Assembly (NCBI RefSeq): GCF_900103665.1
Contig: NZ_FNGY01000010.1
Span: forward strand, 124,001 to 188,000
Length of the DNA: 64,000 nt
Reading direction: 5' to 3'
Origin: Pedobacter steynii
Lineage (GTDB): Bacteria; Bacteroidota; Bacteroidia; Sphingobacteriales; Sphingobacteriaceae
Below, one piece after another: positions 54,121 to 62,247 of this stretch; the first letter of the stretch is position 1, and each line of letters starts with the position of its first letter. The translations under genes were made by a program, and so were the position numbers. Under the pieces are notes generated by a model, which was not told the origin of the DNA, searched no databases, and was given only the letters and a program-made list of their open reading frames with translations.

Positions 54121-56229
54121 TTACCAGTTCCCATACCAGGTCCATCCCATTCCGCCATAGGCGGCAGACCAGGTATTTCCGTCCTTATCGTCAATAAACA
54201 GATTCAACGCTCCAGGCTGTACGGAAGTCGCGGCTACACTTGATCCTACCGGGAAAACTTTATCCCCGACAGGCCACCATCCGGCCCATTTGCCATTGGT
54301 CTGCGGACCATAGGCAGCCGTCCAGATCCTTCCATCTATGCCAACCGCAAATATGTCCAGGTGTTCGGGGCTTTGGTTTGCCACGGAAACGGTGCTGCCC
54401 GGCGTAAATGTTGCTCCCGGGATCACCGTCCAGCCTTGCCAGCCGGTAGCAGGACTCCAGCTTGCTGCGCAAGGCAGACCATCCGCATCGATCCCAAATA
54501 AGTCTAATTGATTTTCCTTACGGCTAACAGCGGTGATGGCAATGCCTGGGATGAACTTATGGTTGTTGAAATAAAACCAATCCGTCCATACATTGCCGGT
54601 ATGGGCTCCCCAGCTGTTGGTGTATACGAGACCATCATTCCCGGTCACGAAAATATCAAGTATGTCTTTTGAACGTGAGGTTGCGCCAACAGGTGAACCT
54701 GCAGGGACTTTTAACTGCCCAAGTTGCCACCATCCGTTCCAGTCGCTGTTAGACTGCGGGCCAGTGGCTGCTGACCAGATATGCCCATCCTGACCTGTTG
54801 CAAATACATCTACAAGGCCAGCGTTTCTGGATATACCTGCGACCATGGTACCTAACGTAAAGACCCCATTCAAAATGGGTTGCCATGGCCGCTTGATATG
54901 TATCGGTGGCTGACCTCCGGGAGCCATTACTACGGTCGTATAAGTCCAGGCCTTACCGTCCAGGCCAACTACCAATAAACAGATTTTGTTGCTGCTATAT
55001 TTAACCGCAGTCACAGGCGAATCCACACTGGCTTGCCCACCGGCAATACCAGACCAGGCGGTCCAGGTATTCACTTTCCATTCACGGCCTACAATGTTGT
55101 TTTCCCGGTTTACTTTAAATAAAGATATTCCCCCTTTGTACATAGAAAGCGCAGAAAGCACGCTTGCTGGTCCCCATTGCAGAACGGCATCCATAGTTGC
55201 CATGTAAGCTCCACCGTGACCTGTCCAGGTGGCCTGGAAAGCACCTGATGTCAGGCTATTGCCAAACTTGCCTCCCTGATAGGGAACGTCGAGCGCCAGT
55301 GTGAGGGGCGGAAATAATCTGGCCTTAGTAAATATGGACTTCAACCATCCCCATAATTTGTCGATGACATAGGCCACAATTTTACCAACAATCACACCGA
55401 TACCCGCGCCAATCAGGCCTCCGATGGGGCCTCCTATTGCTGTGCCAATGGCAAGCCCGGTTTCCATTGCATATTTCTGAGCCTGTTCTTTTGCTTCAGC
55501 TACGATTTTGTCCATGAGTTGCATCAACTCACTGGTTGCTGATACAGATATGGCAACCACGAGCGTGCAAGGCCTCGGCCAGCCCACACCATAGTCTAAA
55601 TTTGCAATGCTGAATGTCCGGTCTGGCCAGTCTTTGTGGTTCTTTGTATCCCAGCCGCCTTCCAGATCTGCCAGGTCTGTTTTGGTCGTATTGCCGTAGG
55701 CATCAATCATGACGCCTTGCATATAGACATGGTCACTTCCATGACTGGTAAGACCTGTCTCTTCCAGGCAGTCCAATCTGGTTACCCGCCATCGGAGTGA
55801 GGACGTGCCAAAGCCGGGCCAGTTTGCATTTAAAACTTGCTGTCCTGCCTTTTCTTCCTGACCAAATGTTTTAAAATTGGGGGAAAGGCCAGACAATTGA
55901 GCTGCTATAGACTTGGTGCTGACTAAATCGACTTTCTTAAATAAAGCCGCATTTCTAGTAGATATACCTGTAAAAGCTCCAGTCCTTTTCACTTTTTCTG
56001 CAAGTGTCTGGGTCGCAATCCGGACGTCTTCCGCCGGCATAGTTTTGTAAAAACCCGTAAAGAAATGCTCAATGGCATTGCTGGAAGCGGGCATCTTGAT
56101 GCCAGGATTACTTGTGCTTAACAGCGCCCGTTGCGCTGCAAATATTACTTTGTCTGAAACATCTTCTGCGATGGACCTGTAATTGCCATCTGTGAGTTCG
56201 GTTGGAGATATTGCTCTTATCGTAGCCAT
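54121..56229 (-). CDS. Large protein with glycine-rich hydrophobic segment and seven-repeat PLL-like propeller
   Basis: A 702-residue protein with no signal peptide. The first 230 residues are unrecognised. A hydrophobic glycine-rich segment then appears (AIGGPIGGLIGAGIGVIVGKI, followed by WGWLKSIFTKARLFPP), as in membrane-inserting or pore-forming peptides. From about residue 360, seven repeats carry the pattern (V/L)D(I/V)F-G-DG-(I/V)W, e.g. VDVFATGQDGHIW, LDIFVTGNDGLVY and LDIFAVGIDGRIW. This matches PLL-type/fucose-binding propellers. It converges with the histidine kinase gene 10 bases away. Function is unknown; lectin-guided membrane action is one possibility. Confidence 0.72.
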   Translation of the reverse strand: MATIRAISPTELTDGNYRSIAEDVSDKVIFAAQRALLSTSNPGIKMPASSNAIEHFFTGFYKTMPAEDVRIATQTLAEKVKRTGAFTGISTRNAALFKKVDLVSTKSIAAQLSGLSPNFKTFGQEEKAGQQVLNANWPGFGTSSLRWRVTRLDCLEETGLTSHGSDHVYMQGVMIDAYGNTTKTDLADLEGGWDTKNHKDWPDRTFSIANLDYGVGWPRPCTLVVAISVSATSELMQLMDKIVAEAKEQAQKYAMETGLAIGTAIGGPIGGLIGAGIGVIVGKIVAYVIDKLWGWLKSIFTKARLFPPLTLALDVPYQGGKFGNSLTSGAFQATWTGHGGAYMATMDAVLQWGPASVLSALSMYKGGISLFKVNRENNIVGREWKVNTWTAWSGIAGGQASVDSPVTAVKYSSNKICLLVVGLDGKAWTYTTVVMAPGGQPPIHIKRPWQPILNGVFTLGTMVAGISRNAGLVDVFATGQDGHIWSAATGPQSNSDWNGWWQLGQLKVPAGSPVGATSRSKDILDIFVTGNDGLVYTNSWGAHTGNVWTDWFYFNNHKFIPGIAITAVSRKENQLDLFGIDADGLPCAASWSPATGWQGWTVIPGATFTPGSTVSVANQSPEHLDIFAVGIDGRIWTAAYGPQTNGKWAGWWPVGDKVFPVGSSVAATSVQPGALNLFIDDKDGNTWSAAYGGMGWTWYGNW

Positions 56230-56283
56230 ATTTTTCGTTGGTTGATTAACCGAATTTAAAATATAGCCATCCTGCGGTTACAA

Positions 56284-56315
56284 ATAATCGATGAACGGCC
56301 GGATATAATCGATAA
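56284..56315 (-). promoter_or_regulatory. Direct repeats with LytTR-like spacing upstream of the propeller gene
   Basis: ATAATCGAT(G/A)A occurs at 56284-56294 and again at 56305-56315, so with a period of 21 bases and on the same face of the helix. It lies 55-86 bases before the ATG of the 702-residue propeller protein, outside any gene. LytTR regulators typically bind two 9-base direct repeats separated by about 12 bases, the same 21-base period; a LytTR regulator is encoded close by. The repeat sequence also contains the palindrome ATCGAT, so a dimeric binder is an alternative. Confidence 0.45.
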
Positions 56316-56323
56316 AGGGAAAA

Positions 56324-56364
56324 GACAAAAAAATGGGAACCGATTTTTATGTGGTTCCCATTTT
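56324..56364 (-). terminator. Rho-independent terminator after tryptophan dioxygenase
   Basis: AAATGGGAACC (56331-56341) and GGTTCCCATTT (56353-56363) form an 11-base stem around an 11-base loop; the minus strand then runs into TTTTTTT. It lies about 15 bases past the kynA stop and shares its stem core with the hairpin at 51387. Confidence 0.88.
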
Positions 56365-56376
56365 ATAGTAAAGTAT

Positions 56377-57339
56377 TTAGCTTCTGAGGTCTTTAAGTAC
56401 ACTTAATACCCATCCTTTTCCCCATTCTTCCATTTGTTCTTCTGTCCAGAGGAAAGGGTAGAAAATTCTTTTCTGAAAACGTGGAGGCAGGTATTTCTGC
56501 CAGTTGGTTCCACCAGTAGCGGCAATGTCAACCGGATCTCTTTCCAGATACCGCACTGCCGATTTATAATGCGAAAGCGGCCATTCTACGTTGACAAATA
56601 AATCCAGTTTCCTAAGTTCTTCCGTTAAGGCCGTCACATCTTGTCCTTCTTCTTTTACTTTGTGGTAAAGCGCGGAGAAATTACTGTCTTTCCTGTCTTT
56701 GATCAATTGTAAAAACTGAGCTGCATATTTATTGATGAACTGTTTTAAGGTAAGTGTTTCTTTCCCCGTTGCCAGTTCTGTGGCGCCTGATTTCCAGTAA
56801 ATGTGTTCAAACTGTTCTTCAATAGGCGCATTGGCGAGTGCTGCTCTTTTGTCTTTGTCTACCAGGCGACCAAAATCTGTGGCACTGATCTCAATCATTC
56901 GGTACTGTCCGGATTGAAAGCCGCTTGCCGGCAGTAGCGACATCCTGAATTTCAGGAATTGCTCTTTCTCCATTCCGTTGACCATCACTTCAAAAGAAGA
57001 AACCAGCGCGCTAAAATAGGCGTTGATCCTTTTTACACGGTCTGTAAAGAAAGCGGCGGTTAAGGTTTCCCTTGCGGCGGCAATCTGGTTAAACTCATGC
57101 AGGGAAAGCTTAAAATAAAGCTCCGTGATCTGATGGTACATGATGAAAATTTCCTCATCAGGAAAGGATGTCTTTGGTGCCTGCAGGCTCAACAGGGTGT
57201 CCAGATGAATGTAATCCCAATAGGTTAAAAAATCTGCATACAGGAGGCCATCCAGATAAGCCGACATATCCTGGCCCATTGCAGTATATTTTTCCTGCAA
57301 CTTATCCAGTTTGTCTTTTATTTGTGGTGTTAATTCCAT
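56377..57339 (-). CDS. kynA: Tryptophan 2,3-dioxygenase
   Basis: A heme enzyme that opens the indole ring of L-tryptophan to N-formylkynurenine. The 320-residue protein contains the substrate/distal-histidine helix (FIMYHQITELYFKLSLHE) and the family-typical FRMSLLPASGFQSGQYRMIEI. No other kynurenine gene is nearby, so the downstream steps are encoded elsewhere or absent. It lies 10 bases after the SerB-SerA-like fusion and is probably co-transcribed with it. Confidence 0.96.
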   Translation of the reverse strand: MELTPQIKDKLDKLQEKYTAMGQDMSAYLDGLLYADFLTYWDYIHLDTLLSLQAPKTSFPDEEIFIMYHQITELYFKLSLHEFNQIAAARETLTAAFFTDRVKRINAYFSALVSSFEVMVNGMEKEQFLKFRMSLLPASGFQSGQYRMIEISATDFGRLVDKDKRAALANAPIEEQFEHIYWKSGATELATGKETLTLKQFINKYAAQFLQLIKDRKDSNFSALYHKVKEEGQDVTALTEELRKLDLFVNVEWPLSHYKSAVRYLERDPVDIAATGGTNWQKYLPPRFQKRIFYPFLWTEEQMEEWGKGWVLSVLKDLRS

Positions 57340-57349
57340 GGTTTGAAAG

Positions 57350-58648
57350 CTAGTACAGTACCCTGAATTTTATAGTGTGCTCAATCTTTTTTAAAGATTT
57401 GAAGAGTTGCTTATCGTATTCGGCATTGATGTCGGTAATCACATATCCGATGTTCTGATTGGTCATCAGGAATTGCGCCACAATGTTGATGTCGTGTTTT
57501 GCGAAAACAGTATTGATTTTAGCCATAATTCCGGGAACATTCTTGTGAATATGGATCAGTCGGTGAGATTTATCAATCCTTGGCAATTGTAAATTCGGGA
57601 AGTTATTGCTCAGGTGTGTCGTTCCGGTATTCATAAAGTCAATCATTCGTTTCGGAATGAAGGTCAGGTTTCTCGGATTCGATTTTAAATCGTCAAAAAC
57701 CACTACACCCTGTTCGGTGCAGGTGGCAATGTCAACCTTGTTCTTTGCCTGCCCGAGATAGCCCAATGTTTTTAATTTCACCGCTCTTTTCAGCTGCTCA
57801 AGTTCGATTTTTTCTCCTTCAGCAAGTAACATCATGTGTACATCTGCGACATATTTCTCCTCAAAGGAGGTTTTATGGCGAATGGAAAAACCATCTTTCT
57901 TCAATAGAGCAATGCTTTGCGGGTCTACTTCACCGATCACGAGGCATAAAATCCTGTTCTTAGGATAAGAGATGGCCCTTGGCAGGTTGTTCACATACAG
58001 GAACTCATCGAAGCTCGGGGTCACATGGTCTGCTTTTTTTACAATGCTTTCTCTGGAGATGTTTTCTGTAAAGGCATAGAACTTTTTGATGAGCCCGCTT
58101 TCTCTAAGTTGAAAATCAGAATAACCATCACCAATTCCATAAAGGTTTCCTTCCAGGTTCAGCTGCTGCATTAATTTCACCTTACCACCTTCTTCACTTA
58201 AAGGATTGGCATGGTCGTAATCTATAATTTTGCCATCGCCGGTGGTGACAAACGTATTGGCGTAAATGTTTTCTTTTTTGATGTGGTATTGGCTCACCAC
58301 AGGGGTGATAAACTCTTTAAATCCACCTGAAACGATCAATACTTCATCCGCATGTTTCTTAAAGAATGCTGCATTGCGGGAGAAAGAAGCAGATACTTTT
58401 TTCTTTAACCGGGTGATCAGCTGTTTTAAATGGTCTTCTGAAGCTTCTAAAAGTTTGACCCTTTGTGCAAGGCTCTCCCCGAAAGATAACTTTCCTTCCA
58501 TGGCCAGGTTGGTATAGTCTTCAATTTTCTTGAAGATGGCTTCTTTCTCAGGATGCTTTTTGAGGGAAATACGGGCCAGCTCATCCAATGCCTCTACCTG
58601 GGTAAAGGTGCTGTCGAAATCAATGATGTAAATATTCTTCTGATTCAT
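57350..58648 (-). CDS. Phosphoserine phosphatase fused to SerA-like parts without the NAD domain
   Basis: The first 215 residues are a HAD-IB phosphatase: DFDST nucleophile region (Asp10, Asp12), VSGGF and GIGDGYSD (173-178). Residues about 231-326 match the start of 3-phosphoglycerate dehydrogenase, ending in the VVVFDDLKSNPRN segment (SerA: VFNAPFSNTRS). The sequence then jumps directly to the SerA C-terminal part: NFPNLQLP, then an ACT domain (LIHIHKNVPGIMAKINTVF to IKFRVLY). Roughly 200 residues with the Rossmann NAD-binding core are missing. So serine-type phosphatase activity is likely, dehydrogenase activity is not, and the ACT domain may sense serine. Confidence 0.88.
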   Translation of the reverse strand: MNQKNIYIIDFDSTFTQVEALDELARISLKKHPEKEAIFKKIEDYTNLAMEGKLSFGESLAQRVKLLEASEDHLKQLITRLKKKVSASFSRNAAFFKKHADEVLIVSGGFKEFITPVVSQYHIKKENIYANTFVTTGDGKIIDYDHANPLSEEGGKVKLMQQLNLEGNLYGIGDGYSDFQLRESGLIKKFYAFTENISRESIVKKADHVTPSFDEFLYVNNLPRAISYPKNRILCLVIGEVDPQSIALLKKDGFSIRHKTSFEEKYVADVHMMLLAEGEKIELEQLKRAVKLKTLGYLGQAKNKVDIATCTEQGVVVFDDLKSNPRNLTFIPKRMIDFMNTGTTHLSNNFPNLQLPRIDKSHRLIHIHKNVPGIMAKINTVFAKHDINIVAQFLMTNQNIGYVITDINAEYDKQLFKSLKKIEHTIKFRVLY

Positions 58649-58652
58649 AATT

Positions 58653-59630
58653 TTAAGGAAGTGGGAGCTGTTTCAGGGCCTGACAGGTTTCTGCTATGGT
58701 CTGATCCAGCGGCTTAAATGTTATTCCAATGGTCTCAATTATTTTTTTATTGCTGTATAAACTCTCGTTCAGGCTGCTTCTGGCTGCATCACTTGTTAAA
58801 GCGGCTGGTTTTCCGGTAAATAAAGCCGCAAATTTCGCGGCTCTCCAGGCAATGCCAAGCATCCATGGTTTCGCTTCTTTAGCAGGTGCTTTGACCCCAA
58901 AACCTTTGGCGATCTCTCCAAAAAAGCGTTGGTAATTGTAGTTTTCTGCACTGATGGTAAAACGCTGTTCTGTAATCGTACTGTTCATCAGGGCAATCAT
59001 GCTTTTGGCCACATCCCGGACATCTACAATTCCGGTTGCGCCTTTGGTATAGAAAGACAGACCCTCTTTTACGAGTTTAAAAATCGCTCCGCTTCCCTGA
59101 AATCCGGCAGTACCACCGATGATGACTGATGGATTTACAATTACGGCTTCCAGTCCTTCAGCAATACCACGCCAGACTTCCATTTCGCCTTCATATTTGG
59201 AAATGGCATAGGAATGTGCCTTGGAATCGTATTCCCAGAAGTCTTTTTCTGTAATCAGCTGCCCTTTTTTTGCATTTCCCAAAGCGGCAACAGAACTGAC
59301 ATGAAGCAACCTCGCCTGGTTTTCCACGCAAAGATTCACCACATTGCTCGTTCCTTCAATATTTACTTTCAGTAATTTTGCTTTGTCTCTGGGGTCAAAA
59401 GAAATCATTGCGGCACAGTGATACACCTGGTGGATATCTTCAAATGCCGTATCCAGTGTAGAAAGGTCGTTGATGTCTGCAATCGCCCATTCTATCAGGG
59501 GATTGTCTTTTATTAAATCAGGAATCACGGAGTGCTCACGCTTTAAGGCCCTGAGCTTTGCTCCCCCTCCGGTTAGCTGATGTATTAATTCTGCTCCTAA
59601 AAATCCAGTAGCACCGGTAACCAATATCAT
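58653..59630 (-). CDS. NAD-dependent epimerase/dehydratase-like reductase
   Basis: A 325-residue short-chain dehydrogenase of the extended type. The start is placed at the ATG giving MILVTGATGFLGAELIHQL; a TTG at 59669 would add 13 residues before the Rossmann glycine motif. The catalytic tyrosine/lysine pair is in YAISKYEGE. Related proteins are dihydroflavonol-reductase or 3-beta-hydroxysteroid-dehydrogenase-like; the substrate is unknown. It lies 4 bases upstream of the phosphatase fusion and is probably in the same transcript. Confidence 0.9.
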   Translation of the reverse strand: MILVTGATGFLGAELIHQLTGGGAKLRALKREHSVIPDLIKDNPLIEWAIADINDLSTLDTAFEDIHQVYHCAAMISFDPRDKAKLLKVNIEGTSNVVNLCVENQARLLHVSSVAALGNAKKGQLITEKDFWEYDSKAHSYAISKYEGEMEVWRGIAEGLEAVIVNPSVIIGGTAGFQGSGAIFKLVKEGLSFYTKGATGIVDVRDVAKSMIALMNSTITEQRFTISAENYNYQRFFGEIAKGFGVKAPAKEAKPWMLGIAWRAAKFAALFTGKPAALTSDAARSSLNESLYSNKKIIETIGITFKPLDQTIAETCQALKQLPLP

Positions 59631-59704
59631 TTCATTTTTTTTAGGATGTTCATTAAAATATGCGCTCAAAAATAGATATTTGACAGATACATTTATAGTA
59701 CAAT

Positions 59705-60886
59705 ATGTCTTTATCAGATTTTTTTTCTCCGGTCAACCCTGACAAATTTGCCCCAAAACATGGATTCTATACCAGCCAGTTGGGTTTAAAGGCAGGTTTT
59801 TACACGGATAAATTTCCTGAACTGGAGGGAAATCAATATGATATTGCCATTTTTGGCGTGCTTGACGACCGTGCTGCGGTAAATAATGAAGGTTGTGCAC
59901 TCGCTCCGGACTATTTCAGATCGCAATTTTATACTTTAAATGAGGGTGCTTTTAACAGCAGAATCATCGATCTCGGAAACATTAAACCTGGAGCTTCTAT
60001 TTCCGATACCTATGTGGCGGTGAAGATGGTCGTGGCCGAGCTGATCCGGCTGGGCATCCTGCCGATCATTATGGGAGGTGGACAAGACCTGACCTATGCG
60101 CAATACCTGGCTTATGAAAGCCTGGATCAAAAGGTAGATCTGGTGGTGGTGGACAGTAAATTTGACCTCGATGAGGAAGATCAGGAAGGACTGGCTGCAA
60201 AATCGGATACCTATCTGAATAAAATTCTGTTGCATCAGCCCAATTACCTGTTTAACTTCAGCAATATCGGTTATCAAACCTATTTTGTAAATCAGGAAAG
60301 CCTGAAAGTAATGAATAAGCTTTACTTTGATGTTCACCGTCTGGGTGAATTTATGGATGACATTACCCTCACCGAACCGATTGTACGGAACGCGAATATG
60401 ATCAGTTTTGATATTGGTGCCATCCGCTCTTCTGATGCCAGGGCTAATGCCAATGCAGGGCCAAATGGTTTTTACGGAGAACAGGCCTGCAGGATTACGC
60501 GTTATGCGGGAATGAGCGACAAGCTGACTTCCATTGGCTTTTATGAGTTTAATCCGGCATTCGACAATAACGGTCAGACAGCGATGTTGCTGGCACAAAT
60601 GGTCTGGTATTTTGTTGATGGTTTTTACAACCGCAAGAAAGATTTTCCGTTGACTCCCAAATCGCAATACCTGGTGTATCGTGCGAGTTTAAACGATGGT
60701 TCAGGAGAGATGCTTTTTGTAAAGAGTAAAAAGTCCGACCGCTGGTGGATGCAGGTGCCTTACCCCTCAGGAATCACTAAAAATGAACGCTTCCATTTAG
60801 TGCCTTGCCGTTATGATGATTATACGATGGCAGTAAATGGAGAGATGCCGGATCTGTGGTGGAGGACGTACCAAAAGCTATTGTAA
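59705..60886 (+). CDS. Arginase/formimidoylglutamase-fold protein with degenerate metal site
   Basis: A 393-residue protein of the ureohydrolase fold. The usual manganese-binding motifs are partly lost: GGDH reads GGGQ (Gln127 replaces His), DxHxD reads DSKFD (Lys152 replaces His; Asp150 and Asp154 kept), and SxDxD reads SFDIG (Gly238 replaces Asp). Three of six ligands are therefore replaced. Bacteroidota members are often labelled formimidoylglutamase, but this copy may be inactive or use a different chemistry. No other histidine-utilisation gene is present. Confidence 0.82.
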   Translation: MSLSDFFSPVNPDKFAPKHGFYTSQLGLKAGFYTDKFPELEGNQYDIAIFGVLDDRAAVNNEGCALAPDYFRSQFYTLNEGAFNSRIIDLGNIKPGASISDTYVAVKMVVAELIRLGILPIIMGGGQDLTYAQYLAYESLDQKVDLVVVDSKFDLDEEDQEGLAAKSDTYLNKILLHQPNYLFNFSNIGYQTYFVNQESLKVMNKLYFDVHRLGEFMDDITLTEPIVRNANMISFDIGAIRSSDARANANAGPNGFYGEQACRITRYAGMSDKLTSIGFYEFNPAFDNNGQTAMLLAQMVWYFVDGFYNRKKDFPLTPKSQYLVYRASLNDGSGEMLFVKSKKSDRWWMQVPYPSGITKNERFHLVPCRYDDYTMAVNGEMPDLWWRTYQKLL

Positions 60887-61010
60887 TTTTACTTAAAATA
60901 TAACGTTTAAAAGGAGATAGATGCGGTTCCCCCTTTAAACATTGCTTACATTGGCCTTAGGATGCTGATGAAGCAGGAGAAGATCCTAAACTAACATAAA
61001 CTAATATTCG

Positions 61011-61075
61011 ATGAAGCCATCATGATCTTACAGATCAAATAAAAAATGAATAACAAGATCAGGATCGCTTCATAA
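61011..61075 (+). other. Micro-ORF cassette B with nested inverted repeats
   Basis: MKPS-stop (61011-61025) is followed by a nine-residue ORF, MNNKIRIAS-stop (61046-61075), preceded by the A-rich stretch CAAATAAAAA favourable for starting translation in Bacteroidota. The same region can fold: ATGAAGC (61011-61017) with GCTTCAT (61067-61073), enclosing TGATCTT (61023-61029) with AAGATCA (61055-61061), leaving the second ATG in the loop. It lies just upstream of the thioredoxin gene. The peptide differs at only three of nine positions from that in cassette A. Confidence 0.45.
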
Positions 61076-61098
61076 CCATAAAAAAACAATATAAACTC

Positions 61099-62247
61099 AT
61101 GAAAAAAACATTAATCGCTGCAATCTGCCTATTGCCTGTTGCAGCAATGTCACAAGGTAAATTTACCGTTAATGGAAAAGTAGGAACCTTAAATGCGCCG
61201 GCAAAGGCTTTTATTGCTTATCGGGTAGGCCAGAACCAGATTACCGATTCCACAGCAATTGTAGCCGGGAAATTTACGTTCTCAGGTCCGCTTAGCGGAA
61301 TTGCGCAGGCACAAATCAGGATCAAACATGACAATGCGGTAGCAGATCCGGCAAAACGTGTTCCTGCAGATGTGATCAGTTTTTATCTTGAGCCTAAAGC
61401 TGTTGAACTGATTGCTCCTAAAGATTCTATAAAATATGCAACCATAAAGGGCTCTAAATTAAACGAGGAAAACGAGAAGTATAAATCGCTGACTAAAGTT
61501 GTTAATGAAAAAGGAGCTGCCTTGATGCGTGAGTATCGCAGTAAAACGGAAGAGCAGCGTAAAGACGAAGCTTATATTAAAACGGTGATGAGCCGTGATG
61601 ATGAAAACCAAAAAGAACTGGAAGCCATCAATAAGACTTTCATTGAAGCCAATCCTAATTCTTATGTGAGTTTAGTCGCTTTTCGAGGTGGTTTGGGAGA
61701 GATTGATGTGAATGTAGTAGAGCCTCAGTTCAACAAATTTTCTGCTGAAGTAAGGGCAACAGATCTTGGTAAAAATATTGCCAATATGATTGCGGCTGCC
61801 AAGAAAACTCAGGTTGGCCAAATGGCGATGGACTTCACACAAAATGATGTGAATGACAAGCCGGTAAAACTATCTGATTTCAAAGGTAAATATGTATTGC
61901 TTGATTTCTGGGCGTCATGGTGTGGACCTTGTCGTCAGGAAAACCCTAACGTAGTAACGGCTTATAAAAACTTTAAAGACAAAAATTTCACCGTTCTTGG
62001 TGTTTCTTTGGACCGTCCGGGTAAAAAAGCAGATTGGTTACAGGCGATAGAAAAAGATGGGTTAACATGGACACATGTTTCTGACCTGCAATTCTGGGAC
62101 AATGCCGCTGCAAAGGCTTATGGCATTCAGTCTATCCCTGCAAACTACCTGATCGATCCAACTGGTAAAATTATTGCCAAAAACATCAGAGGTGAAGAAT
62201 TACAAAAGAAATTAGCAGAAATCTTAGGCGCAGGACAATCTAAATAG
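61099..62247 (+). CDS. TlpA-like periplasmic thioredoxin with N-terminal DUF4369 domain
   Basis: A 382-residue exported protein: signal peptide to about residue 18, an N-terminal DUF4369-type beta domain (FTVNGKVGTLNAPAKAFIAYR), a helical linker, and a C-terminal thioredoxin domain with the redox motif WCGPC (274-278) and cis-proline region SIPANYLI. Such proteins reduce or oxidise disulfides of exported proteins. It is preceded by the micro-ORF cassette at 61011-61075. Confidence 0.93.
   Translation: MKKTLIAAICLLPVAAMSQGKFTVNGKVGTLNAPAKAFIAYRVGQNQITDSTAIVAGKFTFSGPLSGIAQAQIRIKHDNAVADPAKRVPADVISFYLEPKAVELIAPKDSIKYATIKGSKLNEENEKYKSLTKVVNEKGAALMREYRSKTEEQRKDEAYIKTVMSRDDENQKELEAINKTFIEANPNSYVSLVAFRGGLGEIDVNVVEPQFNKFSAEVRATDLGKNIANMIAAAKKTQVGQMAMDFTQNDVNDKPVKLSDFKGKYVLLDFWASWCGPCRQENPNVVTAYKNFKDKNFTVLGVSLDRPGKKADWLQAIEKDGLTWTHVSDLQFWDNAAAKAYGIQSIPANYLIDPTGKIIAKNIRGEELQKKLAEILGAGQSK

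Noticed and set aside
59936..60667. A 243-codon antisense frame inside the arginase-like gene
   Set aside because: It is fully opposite a gene with clear family similarity, has no family-like sequence and no promoter or ribosome-binding context; a chance open frame.
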